Assembly: GCF_009923995.1 (NCBI RefSeq)
Contig: NZ_RFSK01000003.1
Span: 123,798 to 187,797 of the forward strand
Length of the DNA stretch: 64,000 nt
Direction: 5' to 3'
Source of the DNA: Janthinobacterium sp.
GTDB lineage: Bacteria; Pseudomonadota; Gammaproteobacteria; Burkholderiales; Burkholderiaceae_D
Position 1 is the stretch's first letter. Each line of letters begins with the position of its first letter. The notes beneath the pieces were generated by a model. That model saw only the letters and a list, made by a program, of their open reading frames with translations. It was not told the DNA's origin and searched no databases. Shown one piece after another: positions 26,148 to 35,017 of the stretch. The position numbers were made by a program, and so were the translations under genes.

Positions 26148-26432
26148 ATGCAACAGGAAGACGGGATGGAAGGCATCGACGCGGCGCTGGTGGCCTTGCT
26201 GGCGCTGCTGTGGCAGGCGCGGCAGGAGGCGCCCGGGAAACCGTGCTCGCTGGCCAAGCTGGCCAAGCGGGCGGGAGTACAGATGAGTACTTTGTTGCGC
26301 CAGCTCAATGCGCTGTCCAGCGCGGGGCTGGCGGACGTCGCCATGGCGGAAAGCGGCGGCGGCAGCGCGCTGCTCAGTGCGGCGGGCGCGGAACTGTGCG
26401 CCACGGTCTTTGCCGCGCCGCCCGCGCCATAG
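26148..26432 (+). CDS. Small winged-helix DNA-binding protein
   Basis: A 94-residue protein with a helix-turn-helix in LAKLAKRAGVQMSTLLRQLNALS followed by a short wing-like end; it resembles a reduced MarR/ArsR-type domain. It is divergent from the molybdoenzyme gene, 197 bases away, and so could control the molybdoenzyme-bestrophin operon. ATG 26148 is used. Confidence 0.7.
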   Translation: MQQEDGMEGIDAALVALLALLWQARQEAPGKPCSLAKLAKRAGVQMSTLLRQLNALSSAGLADVAMAESGGGSALLSAAGAELCATVFAAPPAP

Positions 26433-26532
26433 CGGGCGTCTGTACTCTATCGCCTGGCGCCGGACTGTACCTCCTTGCCTGCCTCCATAGGCCTTATGCT
26501 GGACACAGATGAATGCCTAACGAGGGAAAGCA

Positions 26533-27621
26533 ATGAACACCATCCTGTCTCCGCAGCCAGCGCCCTGGCAGCCAGACCCTGCCGAGCCGTGCGTGGACAT
26601 GCTGGGCCGCCCGTTGACGGACTTGCGCATTTCCGTCATCGACCAGTGCAATTTCCGCTGTACCTATTGCATGCCGGCCGGGCTGTACCCGAGCGACTAC
26701 CCCTTCCTGCCGTCCAGCGCGCGCCTGTCCTTCGCGCAGATCGAGACGATGGCGCGCGCCTTCGTGCGCCTCGGCGTCGATAAAATCCGCATCACGGGCG
26801 GCGAGCCGCTGCTGCGCAAGAACCTGGAGCGGCTGATCGAACGCCTGGCGCGCCTGGCCACGCCGGACGGGCGCGCCGTGCGCATCGCGCTGACGACGAA
26901 TGGCAGCCTGCTGGCGGCCAAGTCGCGCTCCCTGAAGGACGCGGGCCTGGACCGCGTCACCGTCAGCCTCGACAGCCTGGACAACGGCATTTTCCAGCGC
27001 ATGAACGGCGTCGATTTTCCCGTCGAGAAAGTGCTGCATGGGATAGCGACGGCGCAAGCCGTCGGCTTGCATCCCGTGAAGGTCAATATGGTCGTGCAAA
27101 AAGGCGTCAACGACAGCCAGATCGTGCCGCTGGCGCGCCATTTCCGCCACACGGGCGTGGTGCTGCGCCTGATCGAGTTCATGGACGTGGGCGGCATCGG
27201 CGCCTGGTCGCGCACGCATGTCGTCACGTCGGACGCGGCGCGCGCCCTGATCGACGCCGAATTCCCCCTCGTAGCGCTGGGCGAAGGCAAGCCCATCCTG
27301 CACGAAACGGCCAGCCGCTACCGCTACCGCGACCGGGGCGGCGAAGTGGGCTTCATTTCCAGCGTGTCGCAGCCGTTCTGCGGCGACTGCAGCCGCGTGC
27401 GCGTGTCGTCGGACGGCCAGATGTTCCTGTGCCTGTTCGCCCGCGACGGCATCGACCTGCGCCCGCACCTTGTTACAGCGCAAGCGCTGGAAACCGTGCT
27501 GCGCCGGCACTGGCGGGGACGCGGCGACCGCTATTCGGAAGTGCGCGGCGCCCTGGCCCAGGCCGGCGGGCGGCCGGGCAAGCAGTATGCCACCGTGCGC
27601 ATGTCGCTGGTGGGCGGCTGA
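26533..27621 (+). CDS. moaA: GTP 3',8-cyclase, molybdenum cofactor biosynthesis
   Basis: A 362-residue radical-SAM enzyme that turns GTP into 3',8-cyclo-GTP, the first step of molybdopterin synthesis. The N-terminal cluster motif CNFRCTYC, the SAM-binding TGGEPLLR, the C-terminal cluster cysteines in CGDCSRVRVSSDG and FLCLF, and the terminal GG (MSLVGG) are all intact. GAGGGAAAG precedes ATG 26533. The rest of the moa/moe genes are not here; its place beside a molybdoenzyme suggests local supply of cofactor. Confidence 0.96.
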   Translation: MNTILSPQPAPWQPDPAEPCVDMLGRPLTDLRISVIDQCNFRCTYCMPAGLYPSDYPFLPSSARLSFAQIETMARAFVRLGVDKIRITGGEPLLRKNLERLIERLARLATPDGRAVRIALTTNGSLLAAKSRSLKDAGLDRVTVSLDSLDNGIFQRMNGVDFPVEKVLHGIATAQAVGLHPVKVNMVVQKGVNDSQIVPLARHFRHTGVVLRLIEFMDVGGIGAWSRTHVVTSDAARALIDAEFPLVALGEGKPILHETASRYRYRDRGGEVGFISSVSQPFCGDCSRVRVSSDGQMFLCLFARDGIDLRPHLVTAQALETVLRRHWRGRGDRYSEVRGALAQAGGRPGKQYATVRMSLVGG

Positions 27622-27627
27622 GGGCGC

Positions 27628-29049
27628 CTAGAGGAATTCGGTGATGAGCTTGCCCAGCAGGATGATGGCCTGCTCCACGCCCGCGCTCCACGGATAGCTG
27701 TAGTTGAGGCGGATGCAATGCTTGTAGGCGTGACTGACGGAAAACATGCGGCCCGGTCCCACCGTGATGCGGCACTCCAGCGCGCGCCGGTACAGCTGCA
27801 TGGAGTCTACGTTGCCGGGCAATTCCACCCACAGCACGTAGCCGCCCTGCGGCTGCGAGATTTTCGTGCCGGCCGGGAAGAAGCGCTGCACGGCGGCGGC
27901 CATGATGCGCGCCTGCTGCGCGTAGGCCTTGCGGATGCGCCGCAGATGCTGTTCGTAGCCGTCGTTCTGCAGATAGGCGGCAATCGCCAGCTGCGGGAAC
28001 GAGGACGTGGTGAGGGTGTTGAGGAACTTGAGCTCTTCCACCTTGCCGCGATAGCGTCCGGCCAGGGCCCAGCCCACGCGCTGGGCGGCGCTCAGGCTCT
28101 TGGAAAACGAGGCGCAGTGCAGCACCAGGCCCTTGCGGTCGTAGGACTTGAGCGAGGACGGGTGGGCGTCGCCGTAATACAGTTCGTTGTAGACGCCGTT
28201 TTCGATGGCGGGCACGTCGTGCTGTTCCAGCAGCTGGACCAGGGCGTGCTTGCGCTGGTCCGACATCTGGAAGCCCAGCGGGTTCTGGAAGTTCGGCATG
28301 ACCATCACGGCGGCGATGGGCTGGCGGGCCATGATGTCGGCCAGCGCCTCGATGCGGATGCCGTCGTAGGGATCGGTGGACACTTCCACCACCTTCATGC
28401 CCAGCCGCTCGACGGCCAGCAGCATGGCATAGAAGGCGGGCGATTCGACGGCGATGGTGTCGCCCGGCCTGGCCACGGCCTGCAGGCACAGGTTGATGGC
28501 TTCCGTGGCGCCCACGGTGACGATGATTTCGTCGGGATCGACAACCAGGCCGTTTTCCAGGTAGCGGCGGGCGATTTCGCGGATCAGCTGTGGATTGCCC
28601 GGTGGCAGGTCGTCCGTCATGCGCCAGTCGCGGTTGCGGCGCGCCACGGCGCTCGCGTACTGGTTGATGCGTTCCCAGGGGAACAGGGACGGGTCGGGGT
28701 AGGGCGAGCCGAGCGGGATGGCCTCGTTCTGGCCGATCGAGCGCAGGGTCGACAGCACCAGGCGGCTCACGTGCACTTCCGCCGGCACGGGGCTGGGCTG
28801 GGACGCCTGCATGCTCAGGCCGGCGGGCTGCGCATCGCCGGCGCGGGCGCGCACGAAGTAGCCGGACTGGGGCCGGCTTTCGATCACGCCCATGCTTTCC
28901 AGCTTGACGTAGGCGCGCAGCACCGTGGTGATGCTCAGCTTGTGCTGCTGGCTGGTCTGGCGTACGGACGGGATGCGTTCCCCGGGCAGCAGCACGCCTT
29001 GCGCAACCAGTTGCTCGATTTCTCCGGCGAGCTTTTCATACAGTTTCAT
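27628..29049 (-). CDS. MocR-type regulator (GntR HTH plus aminotransferase fold)
   Basis: A 473-residue MocR-class regulator, the second in the window. The GntR domain is at the N-terminus (GVLLPGERIPSVRQTSQQHKL), and the aminotransferase-like domain has its PLP lysine in CASFSKSLSAAQRVGW and the usual VMPNFQNPLGFQMSD loop. It is divergent from the DyP peroxidase gene with a 161-base gap, and so may control it. It converges on moaA with only six bases between the stops. Confidence 0.93.
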   Translation of the reverse strand: MKLYEKLAGEIEQLVAQGVLLPGERIPSVRQTSQQHKLSITTVLRAYVKLESMGVIESRPQSGYFVRARAGDAQPAGLSMQASQPSPVPAEVHVSRLVLSTLRSIGQNEAIPLGSPYPDPSLFPWERINQYASAVARRNRDWRMTDDLPPGNPQLIREIARRYLENGLVVDPDEIIVTVGATEAINLCLQAVARPGDTIAVESPAFYAMLLAVERLGMKVVEVSTDPYDGIRIEALADIMARQPIAAVMVMPNFQNPLGFQMSDQRKHALVQLLEQHDVPAIENGVYNELYYGDAHPSSLKSYDRKGLVLHCASFSKSLSAAQRVGWALAGRYRGKVEELKFLNTLTTSSFPQLAIAAYLQNDGYEQHLRRIRKAYAQQARIMAAAVQRFFPAGTKISQPQGGYVLWVELPGNVDSMQLYRRALECRITVGPGRMFSVSHAYKHCIRLNYSYPWSAGVEQAIILLGKLITEFL

Positions 29050-29210
29050 GCCAAGGCGTCCATTCTTTGATTCTTGCTCTACGTCATTGCATTATCGTCC
29101 AATTCATGGGGCCGCATCATGACAGTTATCGCATGTTGCCTAAATGAAACTGGCATTTCGCACGTCCTGGTTTAAGATCCACATAGCACATCAAAAGAGG
29201 AATCTCTGGT

Positions 29211-30173
29211 ATGGCCATTCCACAAAGCATGCTGTCCGTCGTCGCGCGCGATGAAGTGCATTTGCAGTTCAATATCAAGGCGGGCGTCGAGCCGGCGCAG
29301 CTGTTCAGGGTGCTGGGCAAGCTGTGGGAATCCCAGGTCACGGGCATCCTGGACCCCACCCTGAACCGCCACCATCAGTTGACGGGCGGCACGGCCAACG
29401 TGGTGCTGGGTTTCCGGCCCGAGCTGTGGCGCGCGGCGTGCCCCGGCTGCGTGCCGGACAACATGGCATCGTTCTCGCACGACCTGGTGGGCGCCAACGG
29501 CAAGACGGCGCCGGCCACGCAGCACGATTTCTGGGTCTGGATCACGCAGTCGAACGCGGCCACCCTGTACGACAGCATGCGCACGGCGCTTACCTTGCTG
29601 GCTCCTTTCGCCGAGCTGGCCAGCGAGCAGCTGTGTTTCCCCTACCATAACAATGTGACCTTCGACGGCTTTGCCGACGGTGTCGCCAATCCGAATCCCT
29701 TCCGCGCCCATGGCGTGGCCATCATTCCCGACGGCGAGGCGGGCGCGGGCGGCTCCACCGTGCTGCTGCAGAAATGGCGCATGGACGTGGAGCGCCTGCG
29801 CGCCTTGCCCGTGCACGCGGCGGAACAGGTATGGGGCCGCACCAAGGCGGGCAGCCACGAATTGTCGCCGCTGCCCGTCGATTCCCACGTGGGCCGCAAC
29901 CAGTTCATCCGCGATGGCGAGGAAGTCGACATCGTGCGCCGCAACGCCAATTACGCCAATGCCGGCGAGGCGGGCGTCATGTTCGTCGGTTTTTGCAAGG
30001 ACATCACGGTGACGATGGGCATGCTGCGGCAAATGTACGGCGTAGGCTATGATGGCATCACCCAAACGGACCGGCTGCTGGATTTTTCCACGGCGCTGTC
30101 GTCGGCGATCTATTTCGTGCCCAGCATCGACGCCTTGCTGGCCGTGGGGATTTCGCCGGCGGACCCCGGCTGA
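29211..30173 (+). CDS. Dye-decolourising (DyP-type) haem peroxidase
   Basis: A 320-residue DyP peroxidase. The family signature GxxDG appears as FDGFADGVANP with the catalytic aspartate, and the proximal haem histidine lies in VDSHVGRNQF, followed by the conserved arginine. No signal peptide is seen, so it acts in the cytoplasm or inside an encapsulin shell; no encapsulin gene is nearby. The divergent MocR regulator is a likely controller. Confidence 0.95.
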   Translation: MAIPQSMLSVVARDEVHLQFNIKAGVEPAQLFRVLGKLWESQVTGILDPTLNRHHQLTGGTANVVLGFRPELWRAACPGCVPDNMASFSHDLVGANGKTAPATQHDFWVWITQSNAATLYDSMRTALTLLAPFAELASEQLCFPYHNNVTFDGFADGVANPNPFRAHGVAIIPDGEAGAGGSTVLLQKWRMDVERLRALPVHAAEQVWGRTKAGSHELSPLPVDSHVGRNQFIRDGEEVDIVRRNANYANAGEAGVMFVGFCKDITVTMGMLRQMYGVGYDGITQTDRLLDFSTALSSAIYFVPSIDALLAVGISPADPG

Positions 30174-30231
30174 GTGCCATCCCGGCAGTTCCGGCCACTG
30201 GTCCCTATTTTTACTTTACAAGGAGTTTTCC

Positions 30232-30615
30232 ATGCGTAGTCGTCCCGCCACATTGCTGTCCGCCCTCATCCTCGGCAGCGTCGTCTTCAGCGCTTCCGCT
30301 TCCGCCGTGGGCCTGGGTTTCCTGGCCGATACGCCGATGGCTTATCTGAACAAGAACGACAAGCCCGTCTTCGTGAAGGCCGTGGGCGACGTGCTCAATG
30401 ACAAGAAAGATGGCGAAACCGTGCAATGGAGCAATGAAGGCTTGCGCAACTCCGTGCGCATCCAAGCCGACATCACGGCCAGCGATACGCAAAAGACGGA
30501 GGCGCAAACCTGCCGCAAGGTGCAGGTGGCCCTGAGTGCCAAGGGCCAGGAACAGACCCTCAAGCTGACGGTCTGCAAGGCGGGCGCGGGCGAGTGGAAG
30601 GTGAAAAAGCAATAA
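30232..30615 (+). CDS. Exported small protein with cysteine pair
   Basis: A 127-residue protein with a signal peptide (SALILGSVVFSASASA) and a mature region that resembles small surface-antigen-like domains (VQWSNEGLRNSVRIQADIT, then two cysteines in TCRKVQVAL and LTVCKAG that could form a disulfide). AAGGAG sits just before ATG 30232. It follows the peroxidase but is probably separately translated. The periplasmic role is unknown. Confidence 0.75.
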   Translation: MRSRPATLLSALILGSVVFSASASAVGLGFLADTPMAYLNKNDKPVFVKAVGDVLNDKKDGETVQWSNEGLRNSVRIQADITASDTQKTEAQTCRKVQVALSAKGQEQTLKLTVCKAGAGEWKVKKQ

Positions 30616-30620
30616 GACCG

Positions 30621-30647
30621 GCCGCCCTTCCTTGCCGGGAGGGCGGC
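30621..30647. other. Hairpin between convergent genes
   Basis: GCCGCCCTTCC and GGGAGGGCGGC can pair over 11 positions with one G-U. There is no T run, so it may act as an mRNA end-protecting hairpin rather than an intrinsic terminator. Confidence 0.4.
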
Positions 30648-30682
30648 GCCGCGATGCCTGTCCGCAGCCGCTGTGCGGCGGC

Positions 30683-31045
30683 CTAGTCGTGGTTGATGGC
30701 GGCCACTTGCCGCAAGCTTGCTTCGTCGGTGAGCAGGGTGACTACCGTATTGGTTTTTGCACGGATGCGCACGCCCTTGAGCCAGTCCGGCAGGGCAAGG
30801 ACGGCGCCCGCGGCGATGGGCAGGATGACCTGGATCACGGGTTCGCTGCCTTTGGGCGGCGTCGCCTCGAAGTCCAGGTCCTGGATGCCGTCCTGCGGCG
30901 GCGTGATGTACACGTGCGGCGTGAGGGTGGCCGCCTTCCAGCCGCCGGAACTGACTTCGCCCGTCGCGCTCACATGCAGATGCGGCGGATGGCTCTTGTC
31001 GATGGCTAGGTGCACGGCTTTGACTTTGTAGATGAGAACGCTCAT
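30683..31045 (-). CDS. Hypothetical soluble protein
   Basis: A 120-residue protein without signal peptide or membrane helix. It has a beta-rich look (YKVKAVHLAIDK, HLHVSATGEVSSGGW, VIQVILPIAAGAVLAL). GGAG lies five bases before ATG 31045; a longer frame to 31168 lacks support. I recognise no family. Confidence 0.65.
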   Translation of the reverse strand: MSVLIYKVKAVHLAIDKSHPPHLHVSATGEVSSGGWKAATLTPHVYITPPQDGIQDLDFEATPPKGSEPVIQVILPIAAGAVLALPDWLKGVRIRAKTNTVVTLLTDEASLRQVAAINHD

Positions 31046-31285
31046 GGTATCTCCAGGAAGGATGTGGCGCGCCGCCAGGCCCGCAGCGTGAGGGGCCAGT
31101 TCCGATGGCTCGGCATCGTAAGCTGGCTCAGCCAGTGTAGGCCGGATTTTCACCATCACCATCTCCAATTGTCACCATGGCCACGCCGCCGCCGCCGGGT
31201 GCGCAAGCCCTGCTTCTCCACTTTCTCGTCGGAAAGCCAGCCGCAACGGTTAGAATCACGTTTTACCTTCATTTTTCCCATCTGC

Positions 31286-33121
31286 ATGCAGCAAAGTCGC
31301 CTCCTGTTTTTCCGCCTGGCCAGTCAGTTTCGCCGCTATGGCGCCATCGTCGCCGCCACCTTGCTGGCGGTGGGCGTGGCGTCGGCCACCGATGTGTTGC
31401 TGATCCGTCAATTGCAAAACGTCGTCGACGCCATGCGCGACACGGCGACGGCGCAGGTCGTGCCCACGTCCGGCGTGATGGGCATGCTGCAGGGCTGGGT
31501 GGACCGCTTCCTGCCGGCCCAGGCGGGGCAGGTGGATCTGTGGGTGATTCCCGCCACCATCCTGGGGCTGGCGGCGCTGCGCATGGTGTCCAGTTTTTCC
31601 GGCGATTATGGTTCCGTGTGGCTGTCGAGCCGCGTGCAGGCGGACTTGCGCGAACAGATGTTCGCCACCATCATGCGCCTGCCCAGCCGTTTCTTCGACA
31701 CGACCACCACCAGCCTGACGCAGTCGCGCGTGGCCTTCGACGCCAGCCAGGTGTCGCAGGCGGGCTTGAACGTGCTCAACGTCATGGTGCGCGATTCCGT
31801 CGCCACCCTCGGCTACCTGATCCTGCTGTTCAGCATCGACGTCAAGCTGGCCCTGTTCTGCATGGCATCCATGCCCATCGTCGCCATCGTCGTGACCCTG
31901 GCGGGGCGCCGCATGCGCCACCTGAGCAAGAGTTCGCAGCAAGCCGTGGGCGAGCTGACCTCCGTGCTCGACGAAAGCATTGCCGGCCAGCGCGTGGTGA
32001 AGATCTTCGGCGGCCAGGAGTATGAACAGGCGCGCTTCGTCGACGTGGTCAAGCGCAACCGCCAGCTGGCCGTCAAGCACGCGGCCACGTCGGCCATGAA
32101 TTCCGGCTTCATCATGATGCTCGTCGGCATTACCCTGTCGTCCGTGATCTATTTCGCCATGCTGCGCGCGCAGAGCGGCGCCATCACGCCGGGTGCCTTC
32201 GTCGCCTTCATGGGCGCCCTGATGGCCATGCAGTCGCCGATCAAGAACCTGACCAAGATCAATGAACCGCTGCAGCGGGGCCTGGCGGCGGCCGAATCCG
32301 TCTTCGGCCTGATCGACACGCCGCTGGAGCCGGACCCGGGCACGGTGGCGCCCGCCACGGTGCAGGGCAATTTGTCCTTGCAGAACGTCAACTTCCGCTA
32401 CAACAGCGACGACCCCGATGCGCCCACGGCCTTGAGCAATATCACGCTCGATATCCGCGCCGGCGAAACGGTGGCCCTGGTGGGCGGCTCCGGCGGCGGC
32501 AAGACGACCTTGCTGGGCCTGCTGCCGCGCTTCTATGACGTCAGCAGCGGGCAGATCCTGCTCGACGGCGTCGACCTGCGCGACTACGCTCTCCTGGCCC
32601 TGCGGCGCCAGTTCGCCCTCGTCAGCCAGGACGTGATCCTGTTCAACGACACGATGGCGGCAAATATCGCCTATGGCGACCCGGCGCCGGACCAGGCCCG
32701 CATCGAAGCGTCGGCGCGCGCCGCCTACGCCCACGACTTCATCATGCAGCTGCCGCAAGGCTACGCCACCCAGGCGGGACAGAACGGCTCGCGCCTGTCG
32801 GGCGGGCAGCGCCAGCGCCTGGCCATCGCGCGCGCCCTGTACAAGGATGCGCCGATTCTTTTGCTCGACGAAGCCACCAGCGCGCTGGACACGGAATCGG
32901 AGCGCCAGGTGCAGGCGGCGCTGGAAGTGCTGATGCGCAACCGCACCACCATCGTCATCGCCCACCGCCTGTCCACCATCGAAAGCGCCGACCGCATCGT
33001 CGTCATGCAGGGCGGGCGCCTGGTGGAATCGGGCAGCCACGCCGCCTTGCTGCAGCAGGGCGGCGCGTATGCGCGCCTGCATGCGAGCCAGCTGTCGCCG
33101 CACAGGGACAGCGCGGGCTGA
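31286..33121 (+). CDS. msbA: Lipid A export ABC transporter MsbA
   Basis: A 611-residue half-transporter: about six N-terminal membrane helices (to residue 320), then an ABC domain with Walker A GGSGGGKTT, signature LSGGQRQR, Walker B ILLLDEATSALD and the switch histidine in VIAHRLST. Length and layout match MsbA, which flips lipid A-core across the inner membrane as a homodimer. A generic multidrug exporter is the alternative, since lpxK is not adjacent. No good ribosome binding site precedes ATG 31286. A strong terminator follows. Confidence 0.88.
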   Translation: MQQSRLLFFRLASQFRRYGAIVAATLLAVGVASATDVLLIRQLQNVVDAMRDTATAQVVPTSGVMGMLQGWVDRFLPAQAGQVDLWVIPATILGLAALRMVSSFSGDYGSVWLSSRVQADLREQMFATIMRLPSRFFDTTTTSLTQSRVAFDASQVSQAGLNVLNVMVRDSVATLGYLILLFSIDVKLALFCMASMPIVAIVVTLAGRRMRHLSKSSQQAVGELTSVLDESIAGQRVVKIFGGQEYEQARFVDVVKRNRQLAVKHAATSAMNSGFIMMLVGITLSSVIYFAMLRAQSGAITPGAFVAFMGALMAMQSPIKNLTKINEPLQRGLAAAESVFGLIDTPLEPDPGTVAPATVQGNLSLQNVNFRYNSDDPDAPTALSNITLDIRAGETVALVGGSGGGKTTLLGLLPRFYDVSSGQILLDGVDLRDYALLALRRQFALVSQDVILFNDTMAANIAYGDPAPDQARIEASARAAYAHDFIMQLPQGYATQAGQNGSRLSGGQRQRLAIARALYKDAPILLLDEATSALDTESERQVQAALEVLMRNRTTIVIAHRLSTIESADRIVVMQGGRLVESGSHAALLQQGGAYARLHASQLSPHRDSAG

Positions 33122-33157
33122 CCACTGGCGCGCTTGCCGCTTCCAGGCACCCCCGGG

Positions 33158-33192
33158 CCGGGGCCGGACCAGCAGGTCCGGTCCCGGTTTTT
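33158..33192 (+). terminator. Rho-independent terminator of msbA
   Basis: A 13-bp stem, CCGGGGCCGGACC (33158-33170) with GGTCCGGTCCCGG (33175-33187), one G-U pair, AGCA loop, then five T. Confidence 0.85.
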
Positions 33193-33278
33193 CATGGCGG
33201 GCGCGGCAATCGTGCCCGTGGCGCCTGGCGCCTGCCCTTATCATGTAAGCCGCAAGGCAACATTTCCACTGGATTAAG

Positions 33279-34442
33279 ATGAAGAATCAACACACGGGGC
33301 GCTGGCTGCTGGCCGCCGCGCTGGGCATGGGCGCGGCCTTGCCGCTGGCGGCGCAAGCCCGGACGCCGTTGCCGGCAGCGGCATCCGGCCAGGCGCAAGA
33401 GGAACAGCAGACCATGTATCTCGATGAAAATTTCGTGCCCAGCGAGCCGGGCCGCGCCACGTATGCGCTGCGCACGCCGCCCGTGCGCGACGGGGCGCTG
33501 GGCGCCTGGCACGTGCGGCTGGAGTTTCCCGACACGCCGGGCGCACTGGCCTTCGAAACCTATGCAACGGACCTGGACTTGAGCCAGATCAAGTTCGTGC
33601 GCTTTCGCAAGTATTACGACGAGCATGGCCAGCTGCTGCGCGACACCCCGCTCGATGCGCGGGGCCAGGAGGCGGCCGGCGGCGCTTCCTACTATGCCAA
33701 CGGACAGCTCAAGCAAAAGGTCACGCCGCTGCCGAACGGACGCGACAGCATCTCGGAAACGTATCACGAGAATGGCCAGCTGATGAACCGCATCCGCTAC
33801 CACGGCAAGCGGATGGCCGATGGCGCTTACGTGTCGTATGGACCGAATGGCAAGGTCAGCAGCCGCGCCTTCCTGAAAGGGGGGCGCATGCATGGCGTGC
33901 AGGACGTGTATTACGCCGATGGCACGCTGTTCCAGCGCACGCATTTTGTGCATGACAAGCGCGATGGCGAGTTCGCCACCTATGCGCAGGATGGCAGCCT
34001 GCGCGCCAGGACGGTGTACGTGCAGGGCGAGCCGGACGGCTGGTCCTTCGAAAGCCATGACAATGGCCGGCTGGCGCAAAAGGCCCTGTACCGCCAGGGC
34101 AAGCTGCTGAGCATGCAGAAATGGGGCAGCAACGGCCAGCCCTCGGTCGCCTGGCGGCAGGATGCGCAGGGGCGCGAGCAGGGCGACGTGACGCAGTGGC
34201 ATGACAATGGCGCGCGCGCCAGCGTCATACCCATGCGCGACGGCCAGCGCCACGGCTTGCTGCGGACCTGGGCCAGCGACGGCAGCCTGCGGCAGCTCGT
34301 GCCGTATGAACATGGCAGGAAGCAGGGCATCGAGCGCCAGTGGGATGCGGCCGGCAAGCTGGTGCTGGAGCAGGCGTGGCAGGCCGGAGAGCCAGTGCCC
34401 ATGGGCCATGAGGCGGCCGAAACCGGCCGAAACGGGCAGTAG
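33279..34442 (+). CDS. Exported MORN/YwqK-like repeat protein
   Basis: A 387-residue protein with a signal peptide (residues 1-28, ending LPLAAQA) and about eight MORN-like repeats of the form YxxNGxL, for example SYYANGQLKQKV, ETYHENGQLMNRI and VYYADGTLFQRT. Such repeats occur in YwqK-family proteins and in surface proteins that bind lipid or other proteins. It is probably periplasmic or surface-located. It stands alone between msbA and a MarR gene. Confidence 0.8.
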   Translation: MKNQHTGRWLLAAALGMGAALPLAAQARTPLPAAASGQAQEEQQTMYLDENFVPSEPGRATYALRTPPVRDGALGAWHVRLEFPDTPGALAFETYATDLDLSQIKFVRFRKYYDEHGQLLRDTPLDARGQEAAGGASYYANGQLKQKVTPLPNGRDSISETYHENGQLMNRIRYHGKRMADGAYVSYGPNGKVSSRAFLKGGRMHGVQDVYYADGTLFQRTHFVHDKRDGEFATYAQDGSLRARTVYVQGEPDGWSFESHDNGRLAQKALYRQGKLLSMQKWGSNGQPSVAWRQDAQGREQGDVTQWHDNGARASVIPMRDGQRHGLLRTWASDGSLRQLVPYEHGRKQGIERQWDAAGKLVLEQAWQAGEPVPMGHEAAETGRNGQ

Positions 34443-34522
34443 GAGCCGCCCGCCTTTGCAGGTATCATGTACGGATTCCGGTCCGCCAGCAGGCGCGATG
34501 CCGGATCTGATAATTGGAGGCA

Positions 34523-35017
34523 ATGGTGGTGGAAGCGGAAGCATCGGCGGTGGCCAGGGCGCAAAGCCTGGCCTTGCAAAACATGCGTGTCGTCATGCGC
34601 GCGGCGCAGCGGCACTCGGCGCAGATCGAGAAACAGTGCGGCGTGTCGGGCGCGCAATTGTGGGTGATGCAGGAATTGCTGGAACGGCCAGGACTGCGCA
34701 TGGGCGAACTGGCCGTCAAGATGTCCATCCACCAGACGACGGCCAGCAACCTGGTCGAGGCGCTGGTGAAAAAAACCTATGTGCGCAAGGCGCGCGACCA
34801 GCCCGACCAGCGCGTGGTCACCCTGACCCTGACGCCGGAAGGCCAGGCCGTGATCGCCGGCGCGCCGCAGCCGGCGCGCGGCTTGCTGCCCAGTGCGCTG
34901 GCCCAGCTGGACGCGGCCAGCCTGGCGCAGCTGAACCAGGGCTTGAGCGCCTTGCTGGCCGTCGTCGCCCCAGATGACAGGCAGGCGGGCATGCAGCCGT
35001 TTCCATTCACGATGTAG
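34523..35017 (+). CDS. MarR-family transcriptional regulator
   Basis: A 164-residue MarR-type winged helix: VSGAQLWVMQELLERPGLRMGELAVKM leads to the recognition helix HQTTASNLVEALVKK, and DQPDQRVVTLTLTPEGQAV is the wing. GGAGG at 34516-34520 lies close before ATG 34523; GTG at 34526 has better spacing, and TTG at 34514 is the earliest start. It converges on the ClC gene with an 11-base overlap. The target is unknown. Confidence 0.9.
   Translation: MVVEAEASAVARAQSLALQNMRVVMRAAQRHSAQIEKQCGVSGAQLWVMQELLERPGLRMGELAVKMSIHQTTASNLVEALVKKTYVRKARDQPDQRVVTLTLTPEGQAVIAGAPQPARGLLPSALAQLDAASLAQLNQGLSALLAVVAPDDRQAGMQPFPFTM

Noticed and set aside
23824..26286. 820-codon plus-strand frame opposite the molybdoenzyme
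   Set aside because: Same shadow effect; the opposite strand has clear cofactor-binding motifs and a ribosome binding site.
31256..33244. 662-codon minus-strand frame opposite msbA
   Set aside because: Shadow of the ABC transporter, with no protein family features.
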